A stretch of 64,000 nt of DNA from Gemmatimonadota bacterium (GTDB lineage Bacteria > Gemmatimonadota > Gemmatimonadetes > Gemmatimonadales > Gemmatimonadaceae): assembly GCA_026387915.1 (NCBI GenBank), contig JAPLKS010000022.1:291419-355418 (forward strand). Reading direction: 5' to 3'. Shown here piece by piece: positions 1 to 9,748 of the stretch. The notes beneath the pieces were generated by a model. That model saw only the letters and a list, made by a program, of their open reading frames with translations, was not told where the DNA came from and did not search any database. The first letter of the stretch is position 1. Each line of letters opens with the position of its first letter. The translations under genes and the position numbers were made by a program.

Positions 1-351
1 AAAATCATACGGCGCGTAGACCAGTGCGATGGTGCCATTCACGTACGCCGTGGGTGCCCACATCCGTTCGAGGAGGCGATTCGGACGTGTCATGAGTCCG
101 TTGAGAAACGCGGTGTCCGACTGAATCCGCGGCACGGCCGTGGGCGAAGCAGGGTCAGGAATGGAGGCCAGCGTGGCGCCCGGCACCATCACGCGCCGCG
201 CGAGCGCGGTGTCGCGTGTCGAGATCGCCTGCAGCAACGCCTGTGCGGCGGCGATTGCGGCCGCGCCGGCTTTTGGTGAGTCCGGTGTCTGTGATGCAGC
301 GCTCGTCGCCGTGAACAGGAGCAGCATGCAACAGGTGATCAGGGAACGCAT
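1..351 (-). CDS. Secreted NTF2-like (DUF4440/lumazine-binding-like) protein, 3' end cut by window
   Basis: The reading frame starts at the ATG at 351 and is open to the window edge, giving 117 residues. It begins with a signal peptide (MRSLITCCMLLLF, then an Ala/Ser-rich cleavage region ending SAASQ). The mature part contains a helix of the AAAQALLQAIS type followed by a segment ending in VNGTIALVYAPYDF. That arrangement is typical of small secreted NTF2-fold proteins annotated as nuclear transport factor 2 family or putative lumazine-binding. Their substrate is generally unknown. The C-terminal third is missing. The fold assignment rests on recognition of the pattern, not on catalytic residues, so function is left open. 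Confidence 0.6.
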   Translation of the reverse strand, partial: MRSLITCCMLLLFTATSAASQTPDSPKAGAAAIAAAQALLQAISTRDTALARRVMVPGATLASIPDPASPTAVPRIQSDTAFLNGLMTRPNRLLERMWAPTAYVNGTIALVYAPYDF

Positions 352-411
352 GCGGCCTCGGTGGTTCTGGAGTGCGTCGCGTGTGCGACGAGCGCTTCGA
401 TTGAGCGTGGC

Positions 412-2088
412 TTACCCGCGCACCAACTTTTTGTACTTGATCCGATGCGGCTGATCCGCATCCGGTCCCTTCCGACGCTTCAAGTCCTCGATGTACGCCT
501 GGAAGTTCCCCTCAAACCACACCACATCCGAATCACCCTCAAACGCCAGAATGTGCGTCGCCACGCGATCAAGGAACCAACGATCGTGCGAAATAATCAC
601 CGCACATCCGCCAAAATCGAGCACCGCTTCTTCCAGCGCGCGCAACGTATCGACGTCGAGATCGTTGGTCGGTTCGTCGAGCATCAACAGATTGCCACCC
701 GTCAGCAACGTCTTGGCCAAGTGCAACCGATTCCGTTCGCCACCCGACAAGTTCGCGACCAGTTTTTGCTGATCGGGACCCTTGAAGCCGAACGACGACG
801 CATACGCACGGGAGTTCATCTCTTTCTTCCCCACCGGCAGCAACTCGCGGCCGCCGGAGATCTCCTCCCATAACGTGCGCTTCCCTTCCAACGTTCGGTT
901 CTGATCCTGATACGAGATGATGACCGTCTCGCCGACCTTGAGCGTGCCTTCATCCGCGGTTTCGTGCCCGTTGATCATGCGGAACAGCGTCGTCTTACCG
1001 GCGCCGTTCGGCCCGATAATCCCGACAATCCCCGCGCGCGGCAGGGAGAAGGTGAGGTTCTCAAAGAGCAGCTTGTCGCCGAACCCCTTCTTGAGCTTGT
1101 TCGCGACCACCACATCGTTGCCGAGTCGCGGCGCCGGCGGGATGACGATTTCATTCTGCACCACCTTTTCCTGCTGCGCCTCGCTCACCAGTTCTTCGTA
1201 GTTCTGCAAACGCGCCTTGTTCTTGGCCTGTCGCGCACGCGGCGCCAAGCGCACCCACTCGAGCTCACGGTCGAGTGTCTTTTGGCGCGTGCTCGCGACT
1301 TTTTCTTCCTGCGCCATACGCGCCGCCTTCTGCTCGAGCCAACCACTGTAGTTGCCTTCGTACGGCACACCACGTCCGCGATCGAGTTCAAGAATCCACT
1401 TGGCCACATTATCGAGGAAGTATCGATCGTGTGTGATCGCTACGACCGTGCCGGCAAAACTCTCGAGATGATGCTCAAGCCACGCCACCGACTCCGCGTC
1501 GAGGTGGTTGGTGGGTTCGTCGAGGAGCAACATGTCGGGCTCTTCGAGCAACACGCGACAGAGCGCCACGCGACGCTTCTCACCACCAGAGAGCGTGGTC
1601 ACATCCGCATCCGGCGGCGGCAGGCGAAGCGCGTCCATTGCCACGTCGATCTTGTTGTCGAGATTCCACAGATCGTGGTGGTCAATGTACTCCTGCAGCT
1701 TCCCCTGCTTCACAAGCAAGGCGTCCATTGCCGCATCGTCCATTGGCTCGGCGAACTGCATCGCAATCGCATTGAACTCATTGAGCGCAGCACGCTGCTC
1801 TTGGAGCGCGAGTTCCACATTGCCGCGCACGTCGAGCGTGGGATCGAGTTCTGGCTCCTGCGAGAGGTAGCCGATCTTCGTTCCCTTATGCGCCCAGGCT
1901 TCGCCCTGAAATTCCTGGTCGATGCCGGCCATGATTTTGAGCAGCGACGACTTGCCCGACCCGTTTGGTCCGAGCACGCCGATCTTGGCGCCAGGGTAAA
2001 ACGACAGCCAGATGTCGTCGAGAATGATGCGCGCGGGCGGAATCACCTTGCGCAGGCCCTTCATTACATAAATAAGCTGCGGCGCCAT
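412..2088 (-). CDS. ettA: Energy-dependent translational throttle protein EttA (ABC-F ATPase)
   Basis: 558 residues, close to the 555 of E. coli EttA. EttA binds the ribosomal E site and gates entry into elongation according to the ATP/ADP ratio; it has no membrane domain. Two complete ATP-binding cassettes are visible. The first has Walker A GPNGSGKSS near residues 40-48, signature LSGGE near 166-170 and Walker B LLLDEPTNHLD near 187-197. The second has GPNGAGKTT, LSGGERNR and LMLDEPTNDLD. Between them lies the charged linker/arm (about 240-320) characteristic of ABC-F proteins. The start at 2088 gives MAPQLIYVMKGL, matching the family N-terminus. It is divergent from the S9 peptidase, with a 236-bp gap in which I see no clear regulatory element. 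Confidence 0.95.
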   Translation of the reverse strand: MAPQLIYVMKGLRKVIPPARIILDDIWLSFYPGAKIGVLGPNGSGKSSLLKIMAGIDQEFQGEAWAHKGTKIGYLSQEPELDPTLDVRGNVELALQEQRAALNEFNAIAMQFAEPMDDAAMDALLVKQGKLQEYIDHHDLWNLDNKIDVAMDALRLPPPDADVTTLSGGEKRRVALCRVLLEEPDMLLLDEPTNHLDAESVAWLEHHLESFAGTVVAITHDRYFLDNVAKWILELDRGRGVPYEGNYSGWLEQKAARMAQEEKVASTRQKTLDRELEWVRLAPRARQAKNKARLQNYEELVSEAQQEKVVQNEIVIPPAPRLGNDVVVANKLKKGFGDKLLFENLTFSLPRAGIVGIIGPNGAGKTTLFRMINGHETADEGTLKVGETVIISYQDQNRTLEGKRTLWEEISGGRELLPVGKKEMNSRAYASSFGFKGPDQQKLVANLSGGERNRLHLAKTLLTGGNLLMLDEPTNDLDVDTLRALEEAVLDFGGCAVIISHDRWFLDRVATHILAFEGDSDVVWFEGNFQAYIEDLKRRKGPDADQPHRIKYKKLVRG

Positions 2089-2324
2089 GCCCGATCAGTC
2101 CTTACACGTTGATGAATAATGACTTGCGGTGCGGATGGCCTAGCCGTATCGAGGGCTCCATCAGTACTTGGAGGACTCCATACTGCCGAGACCTTACGCT
2201 TCGCTATTTCCGAATGAAAGTTACCACACTGCGGAAGAATTGAGGATATTTGGGGTCTCTGAGGTTCCTCGGCTGGTAAGTGCCGGAATTCCCATCGCGT
2301 CGACGTCGTTCACGGAGTTTGCCA

Positions 2325-4685
2325 ATGCCGTTCCGCCCGCTTCTTCGTGCCGCCGTGCGCAGTGCTCGGTTGGTGAGCTCCGTCGCATTGCTATTGTCTA
2401 TCGCCGTCCCCGATCGGGCCGCCGCGCAGGGCACGCTCGCCGACTACAAACGCTCCGACGGGCTGCGCGCCGCCGTGACGGGGCTGGTGGTCGCGGCGCC
2501 GGAGCCAGCCAACTGGATCGAGCACACCAACACGTTTTGGTACCGCCGAGCCGTCCGTGGTGGCAGCGATTTTGTTCTCTACGACGTGGCGTCAGCGAAA
2601 AAACGGCCGGCGTTTGACCACGACAAACTGGCCGCGTCGCTCTCCCGCGTCATGAGTAAGCCGTACACGGGGCTCACACTTCCCTTTACCGCCTTTGCGT
2701 TTGCTGACAGCGGCCGCCGCATCGCCGTCCGGTTCGACAGCACAGCGTGGCTCTGCTCACTCGCCGATTACGCCTGTGCCAAAGATTCCACGGCTGCAGC
2801 AGGGCGCGGTGGCGGGGCAGCGCCAGGCTCCGGGACCGGCCCGAATGACCGGCCACGCCTCTCCCCGGACGGTCGGCTGGAAGCATTCGTCAGGAACTTC
2901 AACGTGGCGGTGCGCACGGTTGGATCTACCAAGGATTCGCTGCTCAGCACCGATGGCTCTGAGGGCAACGCGTATCGGATTCAAAGCATCGTGTGGGCTC
3001 CCGATTCCAAAAAACTCGCCGCCTTCCGCGTCAAGCCCGGCTACCAGCGCATGGTGCGCTACGTGGAATCGTCGCCAGCCGATCAGCTACAGCCCAAGAC
3101 GTTTGAGCGATTCTATGCCAAGCCGGGCGACGTGCTCGACGTGCAACAGCCCGTCCTCTTCAATCTCTCCACCCACACCGAATCGGTCGTCGACGCGACA
3201 CTGTTTCCGAATCCCTACAACCTCGCACGCCTCGCGTGGCGCAAGGACGGCCGCGCCGTGACGTTCGAGTACAACGAACGCGGTCATCAACTTTTCCGCG
3301 TGCTCGAAGCCGACGCCTCCACTGGGCGCGTGCGTGCCGTTATCGAAGAACGGATGCCCACGTTCTTTGAGTACTCGGCTAAGCTGTTCCGGTTCGACGT
3401 AGACGACGGAAAAGAAGTTGTTTGGATGTCGGAGCGAGACGGTTGGAATCACCTCTACCTGTACGACGGCATCTCGGGCCGCGTGAAACAACAAATCACC
3501 AAAGGCCGATGGGTGGTGCGTGGTGTGGATAGTGTGGACGTCACGCAACGGCAAATCTGGTTTCGCGCGAGTGGCATGGACGCCAAGCAGGATCCGTATT
3601 TCGTCCAGTACTATCGGATCAACTTCGACGGCACCGCACTCACCGCGCTGACGCAGGCCGATGGCAACCATGTGGTGCACTTCTCGGCCGATCACAGCAT
3701 GTACGTCGACACCTGGTCGCGCGTGGACGTGCCGCCCGTCTCGCAGCTCCGTCGGACAAGCGATCAGGCGGTGCTACAAGAACTCGAGCGCGGCGACGCG
3801 AGCGCATTGCGCGCCACTGGATGGCAACCGCCGGAGCCCTTCGTCGCAAAAGCACGCGATGGTGTCACCGATATTTGGGGCGTCATCATCCGGCCCACGA
3901 ACTTCGATGCGAGTCGACACTATCCGGTGGTTGAGAACATCTACGCCGGACCACAAGACTCATTCGTCCCCAAAACATTCGCGGCGTTCAATGCGATGCA
4001 AACGATCGCGGAGCTCGGATTCATTGTTGTGCAAATCGATGGTATGGGGACGTCGAATCGCTCCAAGGCGTTTCATGACGTCGCCTGGAAGAACCTCGGC
4101 GACGCGGGCTTTGCCGATCGTATTCTCTGGCACAAAGCGGTGGCGGCAAAGTACCCGTGGTACGACATCTCGCGCGTTGGAATTTACGGCACCTCAGCCG
4201 GCGGGCAGAACTCGCTCGGTGCCCTCCTGTTCCATCCGGAGTTCTATAAAGTCGCGTTCAGTGCCGCCGGTTGTCATGACAATCGGATGGACAAGATCTG
4301 GTGGAATGAACAGTGGATGGGATGGCCGCTTGGCCCGGAGTATGCAGCCTCATCCAATGTCGACCATGCGAAACAGTTGGAGGGAAAACTGTTACTGCTG
4401 GTCGGAGAACTCGACACGAACGTCGATCCCTCCAGCACGATGCAGGTCGTCAACGCCCTCATCAAGGCGGACAAGTTCTTTGACCTGTTGGTCATCCCGG
4501 GCGCGAATCACACGTCGGGCGGCCCGTACGGTGATCGCAAGCGCAATGACTTCTTCGTCCATCACCTACTCGGCGTCGAACCGCCGGACCGCAACGCGTT
4601 ACCACTCAAGGCATCAGGTGATAACGATGATGCGGCGGCATCGTGGGATGCCATTTGGGCCGCCTGGGGGAAGGCGCGCGACTGA
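2325..4685 (+). CDS. Secreted S9 family (dipeptidyl-peptidase IV-like) serine peptidase
   Basis: 786 residues from the ATG at 2325. The frame is open further upstream, but only this start gives a proper signal peptide (hydrophobic [12 protein letters not shown], cleavage after RAAAQ). The N-terminal ~500 residues form the DPP-IV-type beta-propeller. The C-terminal alpha/beta-hydrolase domain carries the triad in order: Ser624 in GTSAGGQ, Asp697 in GELDTNVDP and His729 in GANHTS. S9B peptidases release dipeptides, often X-Pro, in the periplasm; the exact specificity here is not readable. The gene stands alone and is convergent with the glycosyltransferase gene. Its stop codon lies in the loop of a strong hairpin. 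Confidence 0.92.
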   Translation: MPFRPLLRAAVRSARLVSSVALLLSIAVPDRAAAQGTLADYKRSDGLRAAVTGLVVAAPEPANWIEHTNTFWYRRAVRGGSDFVLYDVASAKKRPAFDHDKLAASLSRVMSKPYTGLTLPFTAFAFADSGRRIAVRFDSTAWLCSLADYACAKDSTAAAGRGGGAAPGSGTGPNDRPRLSPDGRLEAFVRNFNVAVRTVGSTKDSLLSTDGSEGNAYRIQSIVWAPDSKKLAAFRVKPGYQRMVRYVESSPADQLQPKTFERFYAKPGDVLDVQQPVLFNLSTHTESVVDATLFPNPYNLARLAWRKDGRAVTFEYNERGHQLFRVLEADASTGRVRAVIEERMPTFFEYSAKLFRFDVDDGKEVVWMSERDGWNHLYLYDGISGRVKQQITKGRWVVRGVDSVDVTQRQIWFRASGMDAKQDPYFVQYYRINFDGTALTALTQADGNHVVHFSADHSMYVDTWSRVDVPPVSQLRRTSDQAVLQELERGDASALRATGWQPPEPFVAKARDGVTDIWGVIIRPTNFDASRHYPVVENIYAGPQDSFVPKTFAAFNAMQTIAELGFIVVQIDGMGTSNRSKAFHDVAWKNLGDAGFADRILWHKAVAAKYPWYDISRVGIYGTSAGGQNSLGALLFHPEFYKVAFSAAGCHDNRMDKIWWNEQWMGWPLGPEYAASSNVDHAKQLEGKLLLLVGELDTNVDPSSTMQVVNALIKADKFFDLLVIPGANHTSGGPYGDRKRNDFFVHHLLGVEPPDRNALPLKASGDNDDAAASWDAIWAAWGKARD

Positions 4686-4699
4686 TCGTCGCGCGCCTT
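4671..4699. terminator. Bidirectional terminator hairpin between convergent genes
   Basis: A perfect 12-bp inverted repeat (AAGGCGCGCGAC / GTCGCGCGCCTT) with the 5-base loop TGATC. The peptidase stop codon TGA (4683-4685) is inside the loop. It separates the convergent peptidase and glycosyltransferase genes. The AA and TT at the stem edges give only a very short U stretch, so factor-independent function is likely but not certain. Confidence 0.65.
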
Positions 4700-4707
4700 G
4701 GTATGGC

Positions 4708-6279
4708 TTACGGCTTGGGCACTTTGTACAACGAGGCGATTGTCGCCGAGCCAAGCCGGAGCGAGAAGAGTTCACCTCGATCCGGCTTGGGGTCGTCCGC
4801 ATACCGAAAATTCGTGATGAAGTAATCCGCTTCCTCGAGCGATTTTACGTATTGCAACCGTCGACGATCGCTCGGCACGAGCATCAGTGAGTTCGCCACG
4901 CCCGGATAGTTCTCGACGCGCACCTTGATGACCGCGGATGAGTCCATGCGCACCAACCGCTCCAACATCGGCCGGTACGACAGTCCCCAGTAGTCGAAGT
5001 CAAACCGACCGCGCGCGGTCGCAAGATCAGCGCCGGCCATCTGATTGAAATACAGATGCTCAAAGGGGTGACTCGTCGCCATGAAGTTCACCGAGGGCGC
5101 GAGACAAAGCGCCGCGCCGATCGCAGCGACTGCGGCGCGCCGACGCGCCGGCCATTCCGCAGTCCAGCGACGGCTCCACGCCCATATCGCGTCTGCACCG
5201 CACACGCTCAGATACAACAGCGCTGGATAGACGAAGTACAAATGCCGCCATCCGTCGTACAGAATCGGATGCAGGACAATCGTCATCAACAACGGCGCGG
5301 CAAACCAGCACACCACCACCAGATCCTGACTCGGTGCCTGCAGCACCTCACGCCACTCCGTGATGGCGCGACGCGCGACGACCGCCGCGCCAGCCACAAA
5401 CAGCACGAGGTATGGAATCGGAATCGTGACCAGCATCCACGACGGGATGTAGTACCACGGCAACTGCTTCGGCGAGACAGACGCGCCCCACAACATCACC
5501 GACCGCGGGCTCAACGTGTTGCTACTCGCGTTCAGGACCGCCTGCGAAAACACGCCCCAGTAGTCAATCCGCAGCACAGGCCAGAACAGCGGCAGGAGCA
5601 GCGCGATCAACACGGCGTATGCGGCAAGGCGAATGAGCGCGGCGCGGTCACGGTGCCGAAGCAGTGTCAGTACGATCGTGAAGCCAACGGCCAGCAAGCC
5701 GAGGATGCGCGTACTCACCAACATCGACGTGAGCACCGCGTGACCGATCACGATCGGCCAGGAGGGTCGCTCCAACCACACGCACAACGTGAGCATCGTC
5801 GCCACGAACAGCGTGAGGAACGGGACGTCTTTCGTGTTGTAAAACGCGTGCGCAAAGAACAGCGGCGTCAACACGAGCATTCCAGAGGCAAAGAGCGAGA
5901 GTCCTGTTCCGAACCGGCGCCGGCAGAACGCATAGAACAGTGCAACGCCCAGCACGAACACGAGGAAGGTCGCGAAATGTCGCGCAAAGAATGCCGAGCG
6001 AATGTCGGAAAAGGCCGCGACGCGCTCCATAGTCGCCAGCCCGATTTCGAACACTGGGCCATGGCGCTCCCACGCAAATCCTTTTTCGGCGCGCAACGCT
6101 TCAAGCGCGTAGATGTCGGGAATCTGTTGCGCGACATACATCTGCCCAAACTCGCGTGTCGGTATCTCGTCCCACGAGATGCCGTAATCGCGGAACACGG
6201 ACAACCCAATAATGAGTAGCGCGGAAAAGAACAGCGCGACCCACGGATTGACGCGAAATCGAGTAGAAGGAGCGGGCAT
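4708..6279 (-). CDS. Glycosyltransferase family 39-like (GT-C fold) integral membrane protein
   Basis: 523 residues with about ten or more hydrophobic membrane segments. The first (residues ~12-26) is followed by a periplasmic loop holding GISWDE; acidic residues in this first loop are the catalytic/metal-binding signature of GT-C enzymes such as ArnT and protein mannosyltransferases. GT39-like proteins move a sugar from a polyprenyl-phosphate carrier to lipid or protein outside the membrane. The C-terminal ~130 residues form a soluble domain. Donor and acceptor cannot be told from sequence, and no carrier-synthesis gene is adjacent. It lies downstream of the cheZ-like gene on the same strand, 87 bp away. 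Confidence 0.75.
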   Translation of the reverse strand: MPAPSTRFRVNPWVALFFSALLIIGLSVFRDYGISWDEIPTREFGQMYVAQQIPDIYALEALRAEKGFAWERHGPVFEIGLATMERVAAFSDIRSAFFARHFATFLVFVLGVALFYAFCRRRFGTGLSLFASGMLVLTPLFFAHAFYNTKDVPFLTLFVATMLTLCVWLERPSWPIVIGHAVLTSMLVSTRILGLLAVGFTIVLTLLRHRDRAALIRLAAYAVLIALLLPLFWPVLRIDYWGVFSQAVLNASSNTLSPRSVMLWGASVSPKQLPWYYIPSWMLVTIPIPYLVLFVAGAAVVARRAITEWREVLQAPSQDLVVVCWFAAPLLMTIVLHPILYDGWRHLYFVYPALLYLSVCGADAIWAWSRRWTAEWPARRRAAVAAIGAALCLAPSVNFMATSHPFEHLYFNQMAGADLATARGRFDFDYWGLSYRPMLERLVRMDSSAVIKVRVENYPGVANSLMLVPSDRRRLQYVKSLEEADYFITNFRYADDPKPDRGELFSLRLGSATIASLYKVPKP

Positions 6280-6353
6280 TGAGCGCTAGGGAATCAGCCA
6301 GCCAGCGCGCACCAAGGCGCGCACGGATATTACGCTATTCCCAACGCCCGTGA

Positions 6354-6367
6354 AGGGGCGCGCCCCT
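6354..6367 (-). terminator. Perfect 14-bp palindrome downstream of the CheZ-like gene
   Basis: AGGGGCGCGCCCCT is its own reverse complement and overlaps the first base of the CheZ-like stop codon. It could form a short terminator-like hairpin on the minus strand, but it has almost no loop and no U-tract. It could equally be a protein-binding palindrome. Confidence 0.3.
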
Positions 6368-6972
6368 CACCCCTTCTGAAAAACTGAGTCCGCCTGCCCC
6401 TGCCGACGCTCACGATCCCCATACGTCGCTTCGGGATCGAAGTGCTGCTCGTTCGTCGCGAGCTTGGCCGTCAGCTGGTTAATCGTCTCCGGATCGAGCG
6501 CCCGTACGAGCGAGTTGAACCGATCTTCCATGTCCGTCAACAGGCTCGCCGCATGCTTGATCTGCTGCGACGTGATGTCCTGAAACTGCACCTGATTGAT
6601 CGCCGACATTAGCTCGTCCTTTATTCGTTCGCGCTTCTCCGCTTCCGCGGGGTTTGCGCCCCCGTCCATCTTCTCGAGTTCGTCTACCATCCCCAACGAA
6701 CGATCGATGCCGTCCAGAATCCCGTGCGCGGCCTGTTCCGTTGCATGTGAGACTTTCTTGAGCTGTTGCATCGTCATGCGCAGTGTACTCACCGATTCCG
6801 CCTCCAGCTCACCACTCGTATCGCGCAACTGAGCAATGACCGAACTCACCTGCGCTTGCATCAGGCTCAAAATCGCCGGAAGCGATTCAATCCCCCGTAC
6901 GCCATTTTGGAAAATGGCCTCTGGATCAGGGGGTGCTTGTGGCGCGTGGGGCGGAGCGGGCTGCGTCATCAT
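6367..6972 (-). CDS. CheZ-like protein phosphatase
   Basis: 201 residues, predicted long amphipathic helices. The segment QFQDITSQQIKH places Asp132 and Gln136 in the same D-x3-Q spacing as the catalytic Asp143/Gln147 of E. coli CheZ (QDLTGQ). CheZ dephosphorylates the response regulator CheY-P. The N-terminal ~20 residues are Pro-rich and the C-terminus is basic and shorter than in enteric CheZ, whose extreme C-terminus binds CheY. No chemotaxis or flagellar gene is nearby, so the partner response regulator is unknown. Family membership is fairly secure; a motility role is inference. Confidence 0.75.
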   Translation of the reverse strand: MMTQPAPPHAPQAPPDPEAIFQNGVRGIESLPAILSLMQAQVSSVIAQLRDTSGELEAESVSTLRMTMQQLKKVSHATEQAAHGILDGIDRSLGMVDELEKMDGGANPAEAEKRERIKDELMSAINQVQFQDITSQQIKHAASLLTDMEDRFNSLVRALDPETINQLTAKLATNEQHFDPEATYGDRERRQGQADSVFQKG

Positions 6973-7089
6973 GGTGGGTCTCCTTGCCTATCAGCTTCGG
7001 CCTGAGCCGGAACCGACTTGAACTATTGATCGTTCTGTCGTTGGTTAGCATATGAAAGCAGGACAACACCTTGTCTCAACCGGGGCTCC

Positions 7090-7800
7090 GTGGATATCAC
7101 AAATATTGCTTCCAGACTCTCCGGCAACCCGCTAACGGCCATCCCCGTACTTTTCCTTGCCGGGGTCCTGACCAGCTTCACCCCGTGCGTCTATCCGATG
7201 ATCCCCATCACCGCGGCGATCGTCGGCGGCACCTCCGTTGGGCGGCCAGGAAAGGCTCGAGCGCTGGCGCTCTCCCTCACGTATGTCGTTGGCCTGTCAG
7301 TAGTTTACGCCACGCTTGGACTGTTCGCAGGACTCAGCGGTTCGCTCTTTGGGTCGGTTAGCAGCAACCCTTGGCTCCTCTTTGTGATGGCCAATGTCCT
7401 CGTCTTGGCCGCCCTTTCGATGCTCGATGTGATCCCCGTTCGAGTCCCATCCGCCCTTCTCACCCGCGCCGCATCGGCAGGCGAGGGGGGGAGGTTCGCC
7501 GGCGCCCTCGTGATGGGAGCCATGAGCGGACTCGTCGCGGCCCCCTGCTCCGCCCCAGTTATGGCGGCGGTGCTCACCTGGGTCACCTCGACCAAGTCGG
7601 CCGCCCTCGGATTTGCCTATCTTTTTGCCTTCTCGCTGGGCATGTGCACGCTCCTCGTCGCGGTCGGGGTATCCAGCGGTAGCCTAGCTCGCCTCCCGCG
7701 CGCCGGCGCGTGGATGCTCTGGATCAAACGGGTGTTCGCCATCGTCATGCTCGGCGTTGCCGAGTACTACCTATTGAAGGCAGGCCAGCTGTGGATCTGA
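7090..7800 (+). CDS. CcdA/DsbD-type transmembrane thiol-electron transporter
   Basis: 236 residues from a GTG start, six hydrophobic helices. The two conserved cysteines of the DsbD-beta/CcdA family are present: Cys33 in SFTPCVYPMIPIT and Cys153 in AAPCSAPVM. The family passes electrons from cytoplasmic thioredoxin across the membrane to periplasmic thiol proteins, for cytochrome c maturation or disulfide reduction. The next gene encodes a TlpA-like thioredoxin that overlaps it by 10 bases, a common partner that would receive the electrons. There is no DsbD alpha or gamma domain. A GGGG run just ahead of the GTG could serve as ribosome-binding site. Confidence 0.88.
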   Translation: MDITNIASRLSGNPLTAIPVLFLAGVLTSFTPCVYPMIPITAAIVGGTSVGRPGKARALALSLTYVVGLSVVYATLGLFAGLSGSLFGSVSSNPWLLFVMANVLVLAALSMLDVIPVRVPSALLTRAASAGEGGRFAGALVMGAMSGLVAAPCSAPVMAAVLTWVTSTKSAALGFAYLFAFSLGMCTLLVAVGVSSGSLARLPRAGAWMLWIKRVFAIVMLGVAEYYLLKAGQLWI

Positions 7801-8321
7801 TTCTCACGCACGGCGCTCGCACGCATCGCCTCGGACGTCTCTTGGGTTCCGCGCTCTTCGCGATGTTGCTCGCCGCGCTTCCGCTCGCCGCGCAGGAAAG
7901 TGGAATCGCCGTCGGCTCGGCCGCGCCATCTGCCACGGTCGAAACCCTCGACGGCAAGGCGAGCGACTTGTCGCAGTTGATCGGCAAGTCGCCAGTCGTC
8001 ATTGAGTTCTGGGCCACCTGGTGCGAGAACTGCAAAGAACTCGAGCCAGTGTGGCTCGCGATGCAAAAGAAATACGTGGGCAAGGTGCAGTTCGCGAGCG
8101 TCGCTGTTGGCGTCAACCAAAGCGCAGAACTCGTGCGACGTTACGTTGACCGCCACAAACTCGGCGGCACGCAGTTCTACGATCGCACTGGCAAGGCAGT
8201 CGATGCGTACGACGTTCCCGCCACGAGCTACGTCGTGGTCATCAACAAGAATGGCAAAGTGGTCTACGGTGGCGTGGGTGGACGACAGGATCTCGACGCT
8301 GCCATCCGGAAGGCCTTCTAA
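7791..8321 (+). CDS. TlpA-like thioredoxin family protein
   Basis: 176 residues from the GTG at 7791, which overlaps the end of the CcdA gene and so suggests translational coupling. An N-terminal hydrophobic segment (residues ~17-34, ending PLAAQ) is a signal peptide or anchor, followed by a thioredoxin fold with the active site WATWCENC (Cys78, Cys81). The cis-Pro region reads DVPATSYVV. It probably acts as a periplasmic thiol-disulfide reductant fed by the CcdA-like protein. The frame is open upstream of 7791, but that extension has no secretion signal at its start and runs inside the CcdA gene. Its stop overlaps the next start (TAATG). Confidence 0.85.
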   Translation: MDLILTHGARTHRLGRLLGSALFAMLLAALPLAAQESGIAVGSAAPSATVETLDGKASDLSQLIGKSPVVIEFWATWCENCKELEPVWLAMQKKYVGKVQFASVAVGVNQSAELVRRYVDRHKLGGTQFYDRTGKAVDAYDVPATSYVVVINKNGKVVYGGVGGRQDLDAAIRKAF

Positions 8322-9217
8322 TGCATCCCGCACTGCGACGCGGTGGCATGTACGTGGGCGCCAGCGCGGTGCTGCTGTACATCGGCGCGATGGGGTACCT
8401 CAAGGTCAACGAAACAGACTTCGTGTATCACCCGAGCATTGAGCAGTACGAAAACGGCCGCATCAATCCGCCAGCGGACACACTCCAAGCGCGCCCCGTC
8501 ACCTTTTCCAGTACGGATGGTGCCAAGCTCGCAGCATGGGTGATGCCTCCCATGCAAAATGATTCCACCGCGCTCTGGGTACTCATCAGTCACGGCAACG
8601 CCGGCAACATCACGCTCACCAAGCGACAGGACTTCTACACGCGTCTGCGTGCACTCGGCGTGGGCTTGTTCGCGTATGAGTACCGCGGTTTTGGCGCGAG
8701 CGAAAAACGTCCAATCACCGAAGCTGGTCTGTATAACGACGCGCAGGGTGCCTACGACTACTTGCGCAAAACACTCGGCGTTCCGTCGAACCGCATCATC
8801 ATTTTCGGCCACTCGCTCGGTTCTGGCGTAGCGATCGAGCTCGCCACACACGCCGAAGCGGCCGGGTTGATTGTTGAGGGAGCGTACACCGGCGTGGATC
8901 GCGTGGCCGCCGAACGCTATCCGATTTTTCCGATCCGCGCGCTGATGGCAAATCATTTTCCATCGCTCGAACGCATCGATCGCGTGTCCATGCCCAAGCT
9001 CTTCCTCCACGCCAACAACGACGCGGTCATTCCTTTTGCGCACGGCCGCGCGCTCTACAACCGTGCGCGGGAACCGCGCGAGTTTGTGGAGACCGGCGGC
9101 GGACACGAAGATGCATATCGGTTGGACCCGCGCTACCTCGAATCCTTTGGCGCGTTTGTCCGTCGCGTCGCGCCGTCGCAGGGGCCGCAGGGCGAGTCAC
9201 CACTGCGCCCACGCTAG
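8321..9217 (+). CDS. Membrane-anchored alpha/beta hydrolase (BEM46/ABHD13-like)
   Basis: 298 residues. A single N-terminal membrane segment (GASAVLLYIGAMGYL) precedes an alpha/beta-hydrolase fold. Expected features are in order: oxyanion-hole region ISHGNAGN, YRGFGAS, nucleophile Ser165 in GHSLGSG, Asp234 in HANNDAVIP and His262 in GGGHED. Relatives are serine hydrolases, often (thio)esterases, with poorly known substrates. The gene is the third of an overlapping CcdA-TlpA-hydrolase operon and shares one base with the TlpA stop. Co-expression with thiol-redox genes does not by itself define a role. Confidence 0.82.
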   Translation: MHPALRRGGMYVGASAVLLYIGAMGYLKVNETDFVYHPSIEQYENGRINPPADTLQARPVTFSSTDGAKLAAWVMPPMQNDSTALWVLISHGNAGNITLTKRQDFYTRLRALGVGLFAYEYRGFGASEKRPITEAGLYNDAQGAYDYLRKTLGVPSNRIIIFGHSLGSGVAIELATHAEAAGLIVEGAYTGVDRVAAERYPIFPIRALMANHFPSLERIDRVSMPKLFLHANNDAVIPFAHGRALYNRAREPREFVETGGGHEDAYRLDPRYLESFGAFVRRVAPSQGPQGESPLRPR

Positions 9218-9226
9218 CGCCGCACG

Positions 9227-9748
9227 TCAGCCTGTGAGCGTCACGTCAAAGAGATGTTTCGACGGCTGCGGGTCGCGGGTATGAAACACCCGCAAGGTGC
9301 GGAGCGTCCACGGTTCGCTCTCGCGCACCCGTAGCATCGCACGCAATGACTCGGGCGTGATGGTCGGGTAAAAACTGAGCGTGCAGTGCGGAGTGAATGG
9401 GTACCGCGCGGCCGAGTATCGAAGTCCGCTCTGCTTGAGTGCTTCGTGCAGTGCGCGCACTGGGCCGTGTGGATCGAGCGGCAGCGACACTATCTCGCGC
9501 TGCAGAAAACGCATGGGTGCGCCAAAGGTCAGCGTGAGTGGCGCTGTTGCCGCGGCAATGGGCTCGATCACGGCACGCAGTTCCGCTACGGTCGTATCGG
9601 GCGCGATCGGTCCTGCGCCACTCGATCCGAGAATCGTCACGTGCGGCGGCAGCTCAGCCGCGAGCTTTGGATCGAACCGTTCCTGCAGCGCGTGCACACG
9701 TTCGGCAATCGCGCCATCGAGTTCCGCAATAATAAAGATGCCGTTCAT
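9227..9748 (-). CDS. 2H phosphoesterase (2'-5' RNA ligase / cyclic phosphodiesterase family)
   Basis: 173 residues from the ATG at 9748 (MNGIFIIAEL). The two HxT motifs of the 2H superfamily are present: His36-Val-Thr38 in PPHVTIL and His121-Cys-Thr123 in TPHCTLSF. Members hydrolyse 2',3'-cyclic phosphates or ligate RNA ends; the natural substrate is usually unknown. The start codon overlaps the stop of the upstream PAP2 gene (ATGA), so the two are probably translated together. It ends 10 bp from the convergent hydrolase gene. Confidence 0.82.
   Translation of the reverse strand: MNGIFIIAELDGAIAERVHALQERFDPKLAAELPPHVTILGSSGAGPIAPDTTVAELRAVIEPIAAATAPLTLTFGAPMRFLQREIVSLPLDPHGPVRALHEALKQSGLRYSAARYPFTPHCTLSFYPTITPESLRAMLRVRESEPWTLRTLRVFHTRDPQPSKHLFDVTLTG

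Noticed and set aside
964..2112. Plus-strand frame opposite ettA
   Set aside because: EttA is unmistakable on the other strand; the plus frame shows no domain.
5056..6219. Plus-strand frame opposite the membrane glycosyltransferase
   Set aside because: Strongly Arg/His/Gln-rich shadow of a hydrophobic protein; no start signal or domain.
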